Shown here: piece after piece, positions 1 through 11,165 of the stretch
Layout: each line of letters begins with the position of its first letter
How positions within the stretch are numbered: position 1 is the first letter of the stretch
From: Coffea arabica
Taxonomy: Eukaryota; Streptophyta; Magnoliopsida; Gentianales; Rubiaceae
NCBI RefSeq assembly: GCF_036785885.1
Contig: NC_092323.1
Span: forward strand, 18,422,501-18,486,500
Length of the DNA stretch: 64,000 nucleotides
Direction: 5' to 3'
The notes under the pieces: generated by a model
Seen by the model: only the letters and a program-made list of their open reading frames with translations
What the model was told of the DNA's origin: nothing
The model's database searches: none
Made by a program: the position numbers and the translations under genes

Positions 1-654
1 ATTGGGTTTACAAAGTTTTTGCTTGATTATCTTTTTGAACAATTCTTGCGCCTCAGGAACCTTATGGTCTCGAAAGAGTCCCTTAAGTAAAGTGCTAAAG
101 GTGACTACATCGGGAACAAAACCACTTTTGTAGAAGCCAGCCAACGTAGAAAAAGCTAAATTCACTCGGCCCACGACGCAGTAACAATTAATCACTATAT
201 TAAGGGTGCAATCATCAACAGGAATGCCCTTGACACACATATCTCTAAAAAGGGAAATAACTGAAGAATAATGATTCTTCATCTTAACAATACAAGTCAG
301 CAGTTGATTGAATTGAATAACAGAAGGCAGAGGCCTCATCCGGACCATCCGCTCGAACAAGCTCAAAGCATCATCAAGACTGTTGACATTATTAATATCA
401 TTCCTTAATTCAGGTTGAAATTTCAGAGCTTTTCCAGAAGAACTCTTAACCTTACTACTAATAGCAGAATAAAAAGCCAAATGGGGTCTATGGTTTGGGA
501 ATGGAAAGAGAAATGATGCAAGAGTAGTACAACCTGCAGGAGCGGTAGTACCTAATGAAGCCGCTGCTTCCTGAGACCGAGCCATGGAAACCATTACCAC
601 AGAAGAAGCTCTTCTCTGCATCATCGCCGTCGTCTTCATCATCATCATCCCCAT
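1..654 (-). CDS. RFL-type PPR protein, copy A (5' part, runs off the left edge)
   Basis: This is the N-terminal part of a P-class PPR protein, expected to be imported into mitochondria and to bind RNA. I translated the minus strand from the edge and found no stop. From the ATG at 621 it reads MQRRASSVVMVSMARSQEAA, nearly the same as copies B and F, then a Ser/Thr/Ala-rich leader of about 70 residues of the kind expected for a targeting peptide, then the first three to four PPR repeats. The frame is also open upstream to an ATG at 654, through a GAT/ATG-rich microsatellite that adds several Met residues; homology with B and F supports 621 as the true start. The remaining ten or so repeats lie outside the window, so integrity is unknown. 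Copy identity is clear; function as a fertility restorer is inference. Confidence 0.85.
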   Translation of the reverse strand, partial: MGMMMMKTTAMMQRRASSVVMVSMARSQEAAASLGTTAPAGCTTLASFLFPFPNHRPHLAFYSAISSKVKSSSGKALKFQPELRNDINNVNSLDDALSLFERMVRMRPLPSVIQFNQLLTCIVKMKNHYSSVISLFRDMCVKGIPVDDCTLNIVINCYCVVGRVNLAFSTLAGFYKSGFVPDVVTFSTLLKGLFRDHKVPEAQELFKKIIKQKLCKPN

Positions 655-905
655 CGTCTTCCGGTCTCAAATGAACTAATTACTGGGATTTTTTAAGGCA
701 AATTCTGAAGATCGGTTGTTGAAAATTATTTTCTGAGGTAAATCCAGGCAATTGCGCTTGCTTTCTCAATTACGACGTCGTCACAGTGTCGGATATTAAA
801 GCTCAATCAAAAGCCTGGCAATGCCCAAACCCCTTTTTTTATAAAAAGAAAAAAAAAGAGGCTATTTTACTCTAAAATTAGAAGCGTAAAAGGGATCCTA
901 TTTTA

Positions 906-1565
906 GGTTCCGTTTGATAAAACTGAATCTGAATTCTGAAGTCTGAATTCTGAAATCTGAATACTGAAACAATTAATTTACTGAATTTTAAGCACTGAAA
1001 AAAAAAATATGAATGTTTGAATTTTAATGCTAAACCTATTTATGCTGTTTGATAAATATTTATAACTGAATACTTAATAAGTTTAATTTGACAATTTTGC
1101 CCTTATATCCTTTCATTCAAAAAAGAAATAAAATCTATGATTTAATTAGTTTAAAATTGTTAGGTATGAAAATGACAATATTTATTTTTAAATCAAATTA
1201 ATATAAAAGATGAAATATATTATATGAGGAGTATGGAAAAGATGTGAAAGTCATTAAAAAGGGAGAAAAGAAAAACTAAAAATCGTTAGATAGAGAATAT
1301 TATGTTGTTTAATTAGATAAGAATTTTGAACATAATTAACAAACAAGGGTAGATTTAGTAGATAAGATAAGGTAATTGAAATAATTCTATTGATTCTTAT
1401 CAGAATTAAGCATTCAGTTAGGATTCTTGTGCTGAAAAAAATACACATAGGTTCAGCATTGCTTAACAAGTTCAGCAAATAGATTTTTATTTATCAAACA
1501 CTGAAAACATTTGAATGTCTGAAAAAATTCAGATTCAGCACTTTTTTATGTTATCAAACAGACCC
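906..1565. mobile_element. Harbinger/Tourist-like MITE, copy 1
   Basis: A 660-bp non-coding element. The left end GGTTCCGTTTGATAA and the right end TTATCAAACAGACCC form imperfect terminal inverted repeats, and both sides carry the trinucleotide TTA (903-905 and 1566-1568). A TTA/TAA target duplication is the mark of the PIF/Harbinger superfamily. A second copy lies at 37198-37808. The interior is AT-rich, and the short ORFs inside it resemble nothing known to me. Confidence 0.8.
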
Positions 1566-1568
1566 TTA

Positions 1569-1935
1569 GTCTAAAATTAGAGTCTTCTTAATGTGATGTC
1601 GAATTTTTGTCCATTGTGTTGTTTTAAGAGTTTGTGAAAAGGAAAAAAAAATAAAAGAATGTAAAGATTTGGAAGGAGAAAAATAAAAGGAAACTCGGAG
1701 CAACATGTAATCCGATGATCGTTTGCTTGTTTTTATCACTTGGTAACACAGCGGATCATTTTTACCAAATCATCCCTCCCCTCAACAGCAATATTATACT
1801 AGAAAAATGGTCCGACTATTCCAATGGGAGTAAATGGAAATAAATCCACCTATAAATCTTTGGATGCACAATTTGCTATTATCTATTTTTTTAATATCTA
1901 TTTGTAATTAAGTGTATGTCCCCTAATTAAAAAAA
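1569..1935. other. Intergenic, nothing recognised
   Basis: An AT-rich spacer between the MITE and the MULE. I see no ORF, repeat or RNA gene. Its last nine bases (TTAAAAAAA, 1927-1935) are the left target duplication of the MULE. Confidence 0.6.
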
Positions 1936-2023
1936 GGGATAATTTCATATACCTCCCCTGAGGTTTCTGACAATTTCATTAACCTCTCCTGAGGTTTCCA
2001 CAATTACACTGACCTCCCCTGAC
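1936..2023 (+). repeat. MULE left terminal inverted repeat
   Basis: It contains three tandem variants of a unit resembling CCTCCCCTGAGGTTTC, spaced about 30 bp apart. The reverse complement of 7497-7584 matches it with only a few differences. Confidence 0.9.
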
Positions 2024-2428
2024 AGAACTTGAGACCCAATTGCTGACATCATATAATATGAAATTATTATTATACCCAAGATATTGTGTGTTATTATAAG
2101 ACTAAAATCTGATAAATTAGTCATTAGGGCCAAATTAAATCTTTCAATTTCATTAACCAACTTAACAGTTGGAATCTTGCTAATCAAAAATGCATTTTAC
2201 CAACTGGCGTCAATTTCGTTCACCAATATGGCGCAATTTTGCTGATTGACATCAGGGACAAGACAACAAATCAGTCTTTTATATATTGTGAAGAAGGGAT
2301 CAAGTAGAAGAAAGAAAAATAAGAAGAAACGTAGTGAAGATAAAAGCTGAACAAACCTGCAATTTTCGTTCATCTGGTGAGGCAGTGATGATATATCTCA
2401 AGTGGTGTTGATCATCTGTTATGTTGAC

Positions 2429-2570
2429 CATATTACTTTAACAAGTAAATTTGTTATGACAGGATTATGCATATGGGAAGGTGCCTATTGTGCATCCAAG
2501 TAAAGGTAGCAATTCAAGTCCTTCTATTGGAAATGCTACCATAAATATTCAGGTTAATATACAGACAGGT
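2429..2570 (+). repeat. Internal direct duplication of the MULE, copy 1
   Basis: These 142 bp match 5894-6035, from CATATTACTTTAACA to ACAGGT, with about a dozen substitutions. The second copy spans the end of a candidate intron and the next exon of the transposase gene, so this 5' copy is a displaced piece of the 3' coding region. Confidence 0.8.
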
Positions 2571-3184
2571 TAATGTGCAATTTTCGTTCAACTAGTGAGG
2601 CAATGATGATAGTACTTTAATTTCATGATTTTGAAGCAGAAAGGAGGGAGTATGGATTCTATGGAAGGCAAATTCTGAGATTTTGAATACTGCAAATTAC
2701 AAAACTAACAACAAAAAGGTATGCAAGCTCTGTTATCTGTTAATGTAATATGATCGAATGTGACCTGTTACTTCCAGAACATGTAAATTTTCAAGGTTCA
2801 TCATGTAAATTTGAAGGAGAAAATAGGGAGTATGTCAAAACCATGAACTTAGTTAGATGTTAAAGTCAAAAGCATGACAAAAATTATCATTTTTTTATGT
2901 TGATCATAGTTATTCAATGCTTGATAAGTTGAATAGATGATGTAGTTAGACAAGTTGTGATCACTGGCACATGTAGTTAGATAAGTTCATTATATGTTAT
3001 GTTGACCATAGTTGTTGAATGCTTGATAATCTATAATAAGTTAGATAAATTGTCTATTCTGCCAAATATAGTTTTAGATCTTTGAGTTGTGCCCTGTTCT
3101 TCATTTATTGAGTAAAAGTGTTTCATCATCATAGAATCATGTTAATGGTTGTTAGTGTTGAACTATTAATGTTAATAATGTAGG

Positions 3185-6100
3185 ATGGTGAATAATGGTG
3201 CTTATGACATAGTTGTGCATTACAAGGGAATGAAAGTGAAGATTCTGAATGTTGATCCTAATGGCTACTTGTACATTAACTTGCTATATGATGTCGCTAA
3301 AAAAGCATTGAGTGAAATGCCTGGAAATGCGAATATGATGATACATATGAGGAATGAAATTCCTAGAACATGTGAAATGCGTGATGCTAATGATGACATG
3401 CAGTAGTTGAGATGTTTAAAATGCATAAATCTGGAATTGTAATCAATTTGCATTGTATGATATGGAAATTATTCCAACTAAGTCTGATGGACCTTTAAAC
3501 CATAACAATGATCAAAACACCCCAGAGAATTTAGGCATTGAACAAACTTATGAAAGGGTGGTTGTTGACCTTGGAAATTCTGATGATGAATTTGAGGACT
3601 CTAACTCTGATGAGTCATGGAAACATATGCTTGATAGTAATAATGAAGGTGATATAGATGGTGACAGAGTTTCAGTGGAGAGTAGTGACTTGAGTGACAC
3701 TAATTTTTCTGATTTTGAAGAAAATGAGGATTGTGATGTGGTTTCTGATTCCGAATCTGATCGGGAACTTGATCCTATGAGAGAAGTGATGAGATAAAAA
3801 ATGTGGGTGTTCAACTCAAGAGAGGACATTGAGTTTGTGAAGGGCCAATTATTCACCAATATCGACTCCTTTAGAGCAGCTTTGAAGGATTATGTCATCC
3901 AAAAGGGATTTCCAATGATAAGAATGAAGAATGAGAAAACTAGAGTGACAGTTATTTGTGGTATGGAACTATGAATGGTTGCAAATGGAGAATTCATGTG
4001 AGTCCAATGGCTGATTCCGTCACCTTTATGATTAAATTTTATCAATCTGAACATACTTGTTTCATGGATAAAAGTAATGTAGAACCAACATCACATTGGA
4101 TTGCAAAGAAGTTGGTGCCTTTGATGAGAGCTCATCCTAACATATCTAGCCAGGGCATAGAGGAAGAGAGATAACAAAGTATGGTCTTAAACCAAGTTAC
4201 ATGCAGCTTTTTAGAGCGAAAAAAAAGCAGAAGAGGAGATTCAAGAAAATTTCACTGATTCTTATGGCAAATTATCAAAGTATGCTGTACTTCTAAGACA
4301 ATATAATCCACAAAGTATTTGTAAAATACATTATGATAGGCCAAATCTCCTTGTAGAGCCCAGATTTTAAAGAATATTTGTTAGTTTTAGAGCACAGAAA
4401 ACTGGTTTTCTTGAAGGTTTTGCAGGCCATTCATTAGTTTTGATGGCTGTCACTTGAAAGGTCCCTTTGGAGGTGTTTTACTCACAGCAGTGGCCTTGGA
4501 TGGGAATGATAGTCTATTTCCAATTGCATTTGTTGTAGCTGAATATGAAAACAAAGAAACATGGAGTTGGTTCTTTCACTTTTTTGAAGAGTTTTTTGGA
4601 CCATTCAATAGCCACTTACCTTTAAACTTTATAAGTAATAGGCAAAAGGTACTGCTCAGAACAATTTACTCTTTGCTTGGCCTTGTTAAATGATTTGAAA
4701 TAGCTTTTTTGACTCATCTATTTGTTGTTTTAGGGACTCAACCTTGCTTATGAGGAGATATTTTTAAATGCTAGTGGCAGATATTGATGCAGGCACATTT
4801 GCAGCAATTTCAAGCAGCATGCAGCAATTTCCAGGCATGCTGCTTAATAGTTTATTTTGGAAAGCAGCAAAGAGTTGTGATCACATAGGCCACAATGAAA
4901 CAATGTCAACCATTAAAGATATCAATATACAGGCTTGGAATATTTGGACAAAATTCCCAAGAAAGCCTGGTGTAGATATGCATTCTCAAAAGAAATTAAA
5001 TGTGACCATGTCACAAATAATTTCATTGAATCGTTTAATTCATAGGTTGGTGATATCAGGGGCAAACCCATACTTACCCTTGTTGAAGGTTTGAGAAGGA
5101 AGTTCATGAAGAAAATGCATAAGAGATACCAAAAGGGATGCACATTAACTAGCAGAATCACCCTAAAATTTGTTGAAAAACCCAAAAAAATTGCTCAAGC
5201 TTCAAGGCATTGTACCCTAAATATGGCAAGTGATAATACATTTGAGGTTGATGATATGGACAGATCGTTCATAGTCAATTTAAACTAAAGGACCTGTGAC
5301 CGTGGTGGCTTCCAATTAGTTGGATTTCCTTGCAAACATGATGCACTTGGCAATATCTACAAAATGGAAAAGTTGGAAGATTACTGTGATCATTGGTTCT
5401 CCAAAGACATTTACTTGAAGGCATATGCTTCTATGATTCACCCTATACCTTATGAAAAGATATGGCCTCCTATGCATGAAATTACTCCTAAGGTTGTATC
5501 GCCCCCTCCTTTGAGAAGAGCTCCTGGTAGACCAAGAGTTAACAGAAAAAGAGAACATGATGAAGGACCTTCATCTCAGCCAAAAAGGTCTAGTATCTTA
5601 AAGTGTGAAAATTGTGGTTAGTTTGGTCACAACATGAGAACATGTCAAAGAGCTCCTGTGCAAAGAAAGAATCCAGCTAATACTCATGCTCAACAGGTAT
5701 CATCATACACATATTTGTACAAATTAAATGTTCTTTCTTGACTCATCAACTGCTTATGTTGTTTACTTCATGACAGATGCCAACTAGAAGAGGGAAACCA
5801 GGCAGAGGAATTGCAAATTTAGGACTGCAAGGATCTGTTCTCAGGGTATAAATCATGTTTGAATTATGCAATTAGTCCTTAGTGTTACCTAGTCATATTA
5901 CTTTAACATGTAAATTTGTTATGACAGGATCATGCACATGGAAAGGTGCCTATTGTGCATTCAAGTAAAGGTAGGAATTCAAGTCCGTCTACTGGAAATG
6001 CCACCACAAATGTTCAGGTTATTGTATAGGCAGGTACAATTGCCTCTAAAAGAAAGGTACGGGCTCTTTTATTATGAAATCCATTCTAGTGCTGCTCCAT

Positions 6101-6361
6101 ATGTATTCAGTAAGGCACAAGCTCTTCTATTTTGAACAACTGCAGAGAGGAAGGCCTTCAAATGCTACTTTGACAAATGCTGCAACAGGTTCTCACAGAA
6201 GAGTTGCACGAGAACTTGCTCAACCAACTAATCATCTGTCAACAGCTCCTGTTCAAGCCCCTGGTGATGCTCATGCTGCTACATCTGTTAGCATGAATGC
6301 AGCTGCAACTCTTAACTCTGCCAATATTAGCACCAGCAGTAGTTTTAGCTTGCATTTATAA
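3185..6361 (+). pseudogene. mudrA-like MULE transposase, decayed
   Basis: The translation breaks into pieces that together follow the plant MuDR transposase order. An N-terminal region (3185-3406) and an acidic stretch rich in Asp/Glu/Ser (3453-3797) come first. The MuDR DNA-binding region follows (about 3800-4174: FRAALKDYVIQKGF, then GCKWRIHVSP). The MULE transposase core is at about 4439-4693, with DGCHLKGPFGG and AVALDGNDSLFPIAF. A SWIM-type zinc finger remnant lies near 5291-5345 (FQLVGFPCKHDALG). The C-terminal tail is basic and proline-rich with a CENCG zinc-knuckle start. Two candidate introns with GT/AG ends (5697-5776 and 5846-5927) interrupt the tail. Stops near 3405, 3795, 4172, 4690, 5286 and 5618, plus frame changes, make it non-functional. 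The family call is firm; exact exon borders are not. Confidence 0.82.
5894..6035 (+). repeat. Internal direct duplication of the MULE, copy 2
   Basis: Partner of 2429-2570 and the same length. It includes the acceptor TATGACAG of the candidate intron 5846-5927 and the coding stretch after it. Confidence 0.8.
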
Positions 6362-6712
6362 TTGCTACTGTTATGCTTACATTTCTCTTCTTTTGTGCTT
6401 AGTGGTGCTTTGTGAAGTATAGTTCATTAATATGCTGCCTATTCATGCTTTTGTATATGGTGTTGTGTGAAACTATGACTAAACAATGGTTTTGCAATCC
6501 TCACCCTCTGCCTGAATTGCTTTAAGGCAGATGGTGTTTTGGATAGTCTTGGATTGCATTTCTATTTATTTAACTTAGTTTCTGCACTGCTCATGAACCT
6601 GTTCAATTCACTCTCTTCCACCTTAGTTTCTGCAACAAATCACTCTTTTCCACCTTAAATATTGATGCTTAAAGTGAAAGTGGCTTCCTTCTTAATGCTG
6701 GTTCATAATATG

Positions 6713-7258
6713 TTGAAAATAAAAAATAAATCCTATCCAAAGTCAAGGTACTGCCGTAGTGTTCTAGATCCAAAGATCAAGATCTATGATGTTGGCATGA
6801 AAAAGAAGGGAGCTGATGAGTTCCCATTCTTGGAAAGTGAGAATGTCTCTAGTGAAGCACTTGAGGCTGTTTGTACTGCTTGCAACAAGTACATGACTAA
6901 GTATGCTGGGAAGGACGCATTCTATTTGAGGGTTAGAGTTAACCCTTTCCATGTCCTGCATATTAACAAGATGTTTTCAATTTGCTGGAGTTGATAGGCT
7001 TCAATATGGTATGAGGGGTGCTTTTGGGAAGCCATAAGGAACATGTGCTCGTGTTGCTATTGGTCAGGTACTTCTCTTTGCATGCTGCAAGGATGCTAAC
7101 AGCCACCATGCTCATCTCAGCTTTGAGTCATGCTAGGTTCAAGTTTCCTCGTCGCCAAAAAATCATAATTAGCACGAAATGAGAATTCACCAAACTGTGT
7201 CAAATGGAAACAAGAGCATCGTATTGTTCCAGATGGTGCTAATGCCAAGCTTCTTCTA
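6713..7258 (+). pseudogene. Ribosomal protein L10 (QM/uL16) processed pseudogene inside the MULE
   Basis: The translation gives [72 protein letters not shown] and, further on in other frames, RFKFPRRQKIII and IVPDGANAKLL. This is eukaryotic cytosolic RPL10 in order, from near its N terminus to near its C terminus. No introns are visible in the aligned stretch, which suggests a reverse-transcribed copy. The reading frame is lost at about 6990 (stop after SICWS) with more stops and frame shifts beyond. It lies between the transposase and the right inverted repeat. It may have been captured by the MULE (Pack-MULE style) or inserted into it by retroposition; the sequence does not decide. Confidence 0.85.
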
Positions 7259-7496
7259 GTTTATTTATGGTTTTTATTTCTGATGCTAATGCCACTCTTT
7301 TTCCTTATTTCACTTACATCCCCTTACTTTTTCTAATTTATTTCTGGTTTTTGTTAGTTTTCATTAATTCACTAATATAACTTGTATACCTACCTCAGGG
7401 GCATTTATGGGAATAAATTTTCCTCTCTTTCCTGAAAACACTTTTTTATGTTCACTTTTGATATCATGGGCTGATTTTGTTATAAAAATCTTAAAC

Positions 7497-7584
7497 CTCA
7501 AGGGAGGTCAGTGTAATTGTGGAAACCTCAGGGGAGGTCAATGAAATTGTTAGAAACCTTAGGGGAGGTTTTTGAAATTATCCC
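7497..7584 (-). repeat. MULE right terminal inverted repeat
   Basis: Mirror of 1936-2023, ending in ATTATCCC. It is followed directly by the target duplication TTAAAAAAA. Confidence 0.9.
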
Positions 7585-7864
7585 TTAAAAAAAATTGGAA
7601 CTTATATTGAAAAATGTATCTGCCAAATTTCTCTTTGTAAGCTTTTTTTTTGTTTTTTTTTTTTATGAAGAGCTGTACTTTTTGTAGTTTTTAATTAATA
7701 GGCATCCTGTATATTGGCAAGTATAGAAAACTAATTACTTATTGCAATACATTTCGTTTTTACCCCTCTCTCAAGCAGAATTCTAGTTCGGTTAGTGTCC
7801 AAGAGTATTGGATCCTAATTGATTTTGGAGGATGATATTGGTGTTGAAAGTTAGAATATTTTTT

Positions 7865-8017
7865 GAGTAAATTTTATATAAACTGATGGTGTATACACTA
7901 TCACCGTTGGATTAATGATATATGCGCAAAAGTTGAATTTTAAATTTAAATTTTGTATATTTATCATTCATCTAACACTGACATCGTATACACGGTTAGT
8001 GTAGGAAAGATTAATTC
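7865..8017. repeat. Short MITE-like repeat, copy 1
   Basis: About 150 bp with inverted ends built on CTGATGGTGTATACACTATC and CGTATACACGGTTAGTGTAG, and a shared centre around CAAAAGTTGAATTTTAAATT. The second copy is 21160-21299. I do not assign a superfamily. Confidence 0.65.
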
Positions 8018-8163
8018 TTATTCTTTATATACCACAGTTATCTACAAATCTACACCCATATATGTACATTTATATCTATATGTAACTATGAATTTGGAGT
8101 ACCACTTTGTGGTGTTAAGACACCATAGTCACCCCTTGAACTTTCCCCTGTACCAATAATTTT

Positions 8164-8960
8164 TAAGGGTGAAGAGGTTCTAACCTCTTTGATTCAGACA
8201 AAAAAAAAAGTTAAAAACATGCTAAATTTGAATTTGAATACTATTATTTTCACAATTGCACATTAACCCTACTACTAATTAATTGACAACTGTATGTTAT
8301 CTAAACTTCTCCAATCATTCATTCTTGATCCTCTACCATTTTTAGACATTTCATTATGCATTAAATGTATAATTTTCCACTAAAAAAAGTACTTTATTCA
8401 TTTTCTATATATTTATTTTGAAAATATTAAATTAAATTTTACAAAAATGATTTTGAAAAATGTAGTATTTTAAACATTTGGTGCAGACGCATCGGATTTG
8501 CTAAGTACTAGTCTATACAATATATAGCAAAGTATTAATTTTTAATATTAACATACCGTCGACACTTTTTAAACTTCCAATTGCACCCTTTAAATATATA
8601 GGTAAGTAGTCCTAATCTCTTTGATTAGCCCCAAAAAAAAAACCGTACCAATTGTGAATATGAATGCCTCTACAAGTAAACATTAACTCCATTGGTACTC
8701 AATTCACAACTGTGAATTAGCTGAACTTTTCCACTCATTCAATTCATTCATGATCTTCTATCATTTTTTTTTTTTTGGTTTTGCATAATCTCCTTTTTCC
8801 TTAAACGACTAATAGCATGTTATAAGTTACCATCCACTTACAAAATTCTATTATATTCAATTTCCTATATATATTTTTTTGCAAAATATGAAATTCATAA
8901 ATGTGATTTTTACAAATGTTTTTTTTTTTGGGTGCACACAGACCAAGTGTGCATCGATTA
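8164..8960 (+). repeat. Diverged tandem duplication, two units of about 350-380 bp
   Basis: The unit at about 8164-8500 and the unit at about 8600-8960 share the same order of words: CTCTTTGATT, a poly-A run, ACATTAAC, CACAACTGT, ACTTYTCCA with CATTCAT, and a closing GGTGCA near a CATCG motif. They are heavily diverged. No coding potential was seen. Confidence 0.55.
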
Positions 8961-10448
8961 CTAGGATACATATAAAGAGATTGGACAAAGTGCTACAATC
9001 TTAAGCATGTACATCCACGTTCATATCTACTTTGCAAATATTTAAAGAGTAGGCTAGAAATCTTTACAAATTTTTGTAATTTTCTTATAATTGCTCCAAA
9101 ATTTAGAAAATATATTTTCCTTTAATAGAGCATAATCTTAAATCAGATTTTTTCCCCTTTGCATAGTAGCATCATATCAGATTTACAATATTGCCCCAAT
9201 TGATGATACATCCTAACTCCATCACTGCTTACATATAGGGATATGATCAAGAATTAATGTCCAATGTCTTTCCACATAGCCAATTGATAGTTTGATGTAA
9301 TGCATTTTCTCAGTAACTGTTTGCACACTTTGCATTTATATTGCATGCATATATGAGTGACAATTCGACACTTCAAAAAATCACACTCATAATTCTCATT
9401 CATTTCGATGAACCAAATTCATTTCTATTGGCATAACTAAATCAAAAGTTTCGAATTATTGAGTATTGTATTCAAAAGTTAGATATAAGGTGTTTGAGTA
9501 TTGTATTCAACTGAGAGGAGTGAAAGAGAAATTACGAAAAACTAGTGAGCGTCTTGATTGTTTATAAAGGCAATTTTGCCTAAAATTTTATTCTGATTTG
9601 GATGCGAGAATAAGATGTGCTTTACGTGTTTGTAATTATTATATTTCTCTTCTCACACTTTTTACACATGTCAACTATCCTCCGCTGCTTCTTTATATGC
9701 TAACAATTCCTCCATAAATTTAGTATAAGCGGGTTACCGACATATGCCAAGGAATAGATTCCATGCTTCAACTTTGCGAGTCACCAATAAAGCTCAAAAG
9801 AAAAATATCCCATACCTCAACTGTTAATGTTAGAATATATTATTAGACTCGACAAATCGAGCTTCTCCCTTTTTTTTTTACCCTATCAATAGAGAAACGG
9901 TGAGATTTAAGAATTGAAAAAGGCAAATGAAAGATTTGAACCCAAAATATCTAAATTCTGAGATTTCACCCTTAATCACTTTATTAAGGGGGACCAAGCT
10001 TATGCCCTTTGTTAGAGTCAATCTCCACCAATATGAGTTTGCAGCAACCTCTTAGAAGAGATGCATAATAAGGTGGATTGTTCTTGCAACTTGGTCCGAC
10101 ATTTTCTTTTTCCCCTTCTCTTCTTCCATTGCCAGAGACCAAATTGAGAGAGGGAAGGGGGAGGGCAGGAGGAGAAGGAATATATCTCGTAAAACTTGAA
10201 TATTGGTCCCACGATTACTGGAAACTGTGGACGCCATGATTTTTGTTCGCTAACTCAAGCACACTCTATCTTGATTTGCTTGGAATCTGGAGATATTCTA
10301 GAATACAAATTACAATCAGAAATTGACCTATCTAAAAAGAATAAGAATCTACCCTCTTGGCCATAACTTAATTCACTAGATTATGAAGAATAACTTTGGA
10401 AATTGACCAGCACTAACATTTTCCCTCTACAAAATGTGGCAATGAACT
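8961..10448. other. Intergenic, AT-rich
   Basis: There is no recognisable gene or transposon end. Around 9890-10015 there is a short stretch with a TTTGAACCC word. At 10052-10237 a 61-codon minus-strand ORF sits head to head with the CML gene, with no family resemblance I can see. Confidence 0.5.
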
Positions 10449-10455
10449 TATAAAT
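10449..10455 (+). promoter_or_regulatory. Probable TATA box of the CML gene
   Basis: TATAAAT lies about 110 bp before the ATG at 10565, which would give a 5' leader of about 80 bp. There is no competing ATG between about 10480 and 10565. Confidence 0.55.
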
Positions 10456-10564
10456 CAAGCTGTGCATACTTTTTTCATCGAGACCATCTTATTTCTTTTT
10501 TCTTGTCTCTATTTGTATACAAAAATCTGAAGCAATACATAGATAGATTCAAAAAAATTCACCA

Positions 10565-11038
10565 ATGGCTCAAGAGGGGCCTCTATCTGCTGAACTTGAT
10601 ATGCTTAGTCATGTTCTGAGGCTGGTGGAGGCTTTTCGGGCTTTCGACGCTGACAGTGATGGCCAAATTTCTGCAGCAGAGCTTGGTGGGATCATGGGAT
10701 CACTAGGATACAATCCAGCTGAGGCAGATATTCAGGCTATGATGCAAAAAGGTGACACTAACAAAGATGGACTGCTAAGCATTACAGAGTTTCTTGATTT
10801 GAACACCAAGGACCTTGGACTTGGTGGCCTCTCAACTATTCTCAGGAGGGTTTTTGCAGCCTTGGATTTTCAGGGGGAAGAGTTTGTGACCGGTGAAGAA
10901 CTGTTTGAAGTTGTGGAAAATATGGGACAAGATTTGTCTCTTCAAGATTGCCAGAGTATTATTGCTTCTGTTGATGGGGATGGAGATGGAGCTATAAGTT
11001 ATGAGGACTTCAAGCTTATTGTCAATGCCCTCCTCTAG
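10565..11038 (+). CDS. Calmodulin-like calcium-binding protein (CML), 157 aa
   Basis: A small EF-hand protein, probably a cytosolic or nuclear Ca2+ sensor that changes shape and binds target proteins. Loops: EF1 residues 28-39 (DADSDGQISAAE) and EF2 64-75 (DTNKDGLLSITE) are canonical. EF3 101-112 (DFQGEEFVTGEE) is degenerate: it lacks Asp at loop positions 3 and 5 and the usual Gly at position 6. EF4 137-148 (DGDGDGAISYED) ends in Asp instead of Glu. It therefore probably binds two to three Ca2+ ions. There is no signal peptide, membrane segment, N-myristoylation start or C-terminal lipidation site. The gene has one exon, common for CMLs. ATG has G at +4. A TATA box sits at 10449, and AATAAG-type polyadenylation words lie at about 11145-11165. 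It is unrelated to the PPR cluster next to it. The exact CML subgroup is not determined. Confidence 0.92.
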   Translation: MAQEGPLSAELDMLSHVLRLVEAFRAFDADSDGQISAAELGGIMGSLGYNPAEADIQAMMQKGDTNKDGLLSITEFLDLNTKDLGLGGLSTILRRVFAALDFQGEEFVTGEELFEVVENMGQDLSLQDCQSIIASVDGDGDGAISYEDFKLIVNALL

Positions 11039-11165
11039 AATTCTGTTCTGGTTTTCCATATCTAATGGACAAATACAACAGGCATAAAGCAGTAGTACTA
11101 GTTTGTAACCCATGCATAAGCATGGATATGTATTTGTTTCAAAAATAAGGAATAAGAACATAAAA

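Larger units (their letters stand above)
1936..7584 (+). mobile_element. Mutator-like element (MULE), complete ends, decayed transposase, RPL10 passenger
   Basis: A 5,649-bp element bounded by 88-bp terminal inverted repeats that start GGGATAATTTCA. It is flanked on both sides by an identical 9-bp duplication TTAAAAAAA (1927-1935 and 7585-7593), as expected for Mutator insertion. Inside, on the plus strand, are broken mudrA-like transposase exons (about 3185-6361), a 142-bp internal duplication, and a ribosomal protein L10 pseudogene (about 6713-7258). The transposase has several stops and frame changes, so the element is not autonomous now. The intact ends could still be mobilised by a related transposase; that is inference. 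Confidence 0.9.

Noticed and set aside
3548..3859. A Ser-rich 103-codon ORF on the minus strand
   Set aside because: It is the antisense of the acidic GAT/GAA-rich part of the MULE transposase.
9890..10020. Possible SINE or tRNA-like sequence (TTTGAACCC word)
   Set aside because: No matching A box at the right distance, no poly-A or target duplication, and no cloverleaf could be drawn.
10052..10237. A 61-codon ORF (MASTVSSNRGTNIQ...) divergent from the CML gene
   Set aside because: No recognisable domain, no paralog in the window, and a second overlapping ORF in another frame. Length is within chance for this composition.
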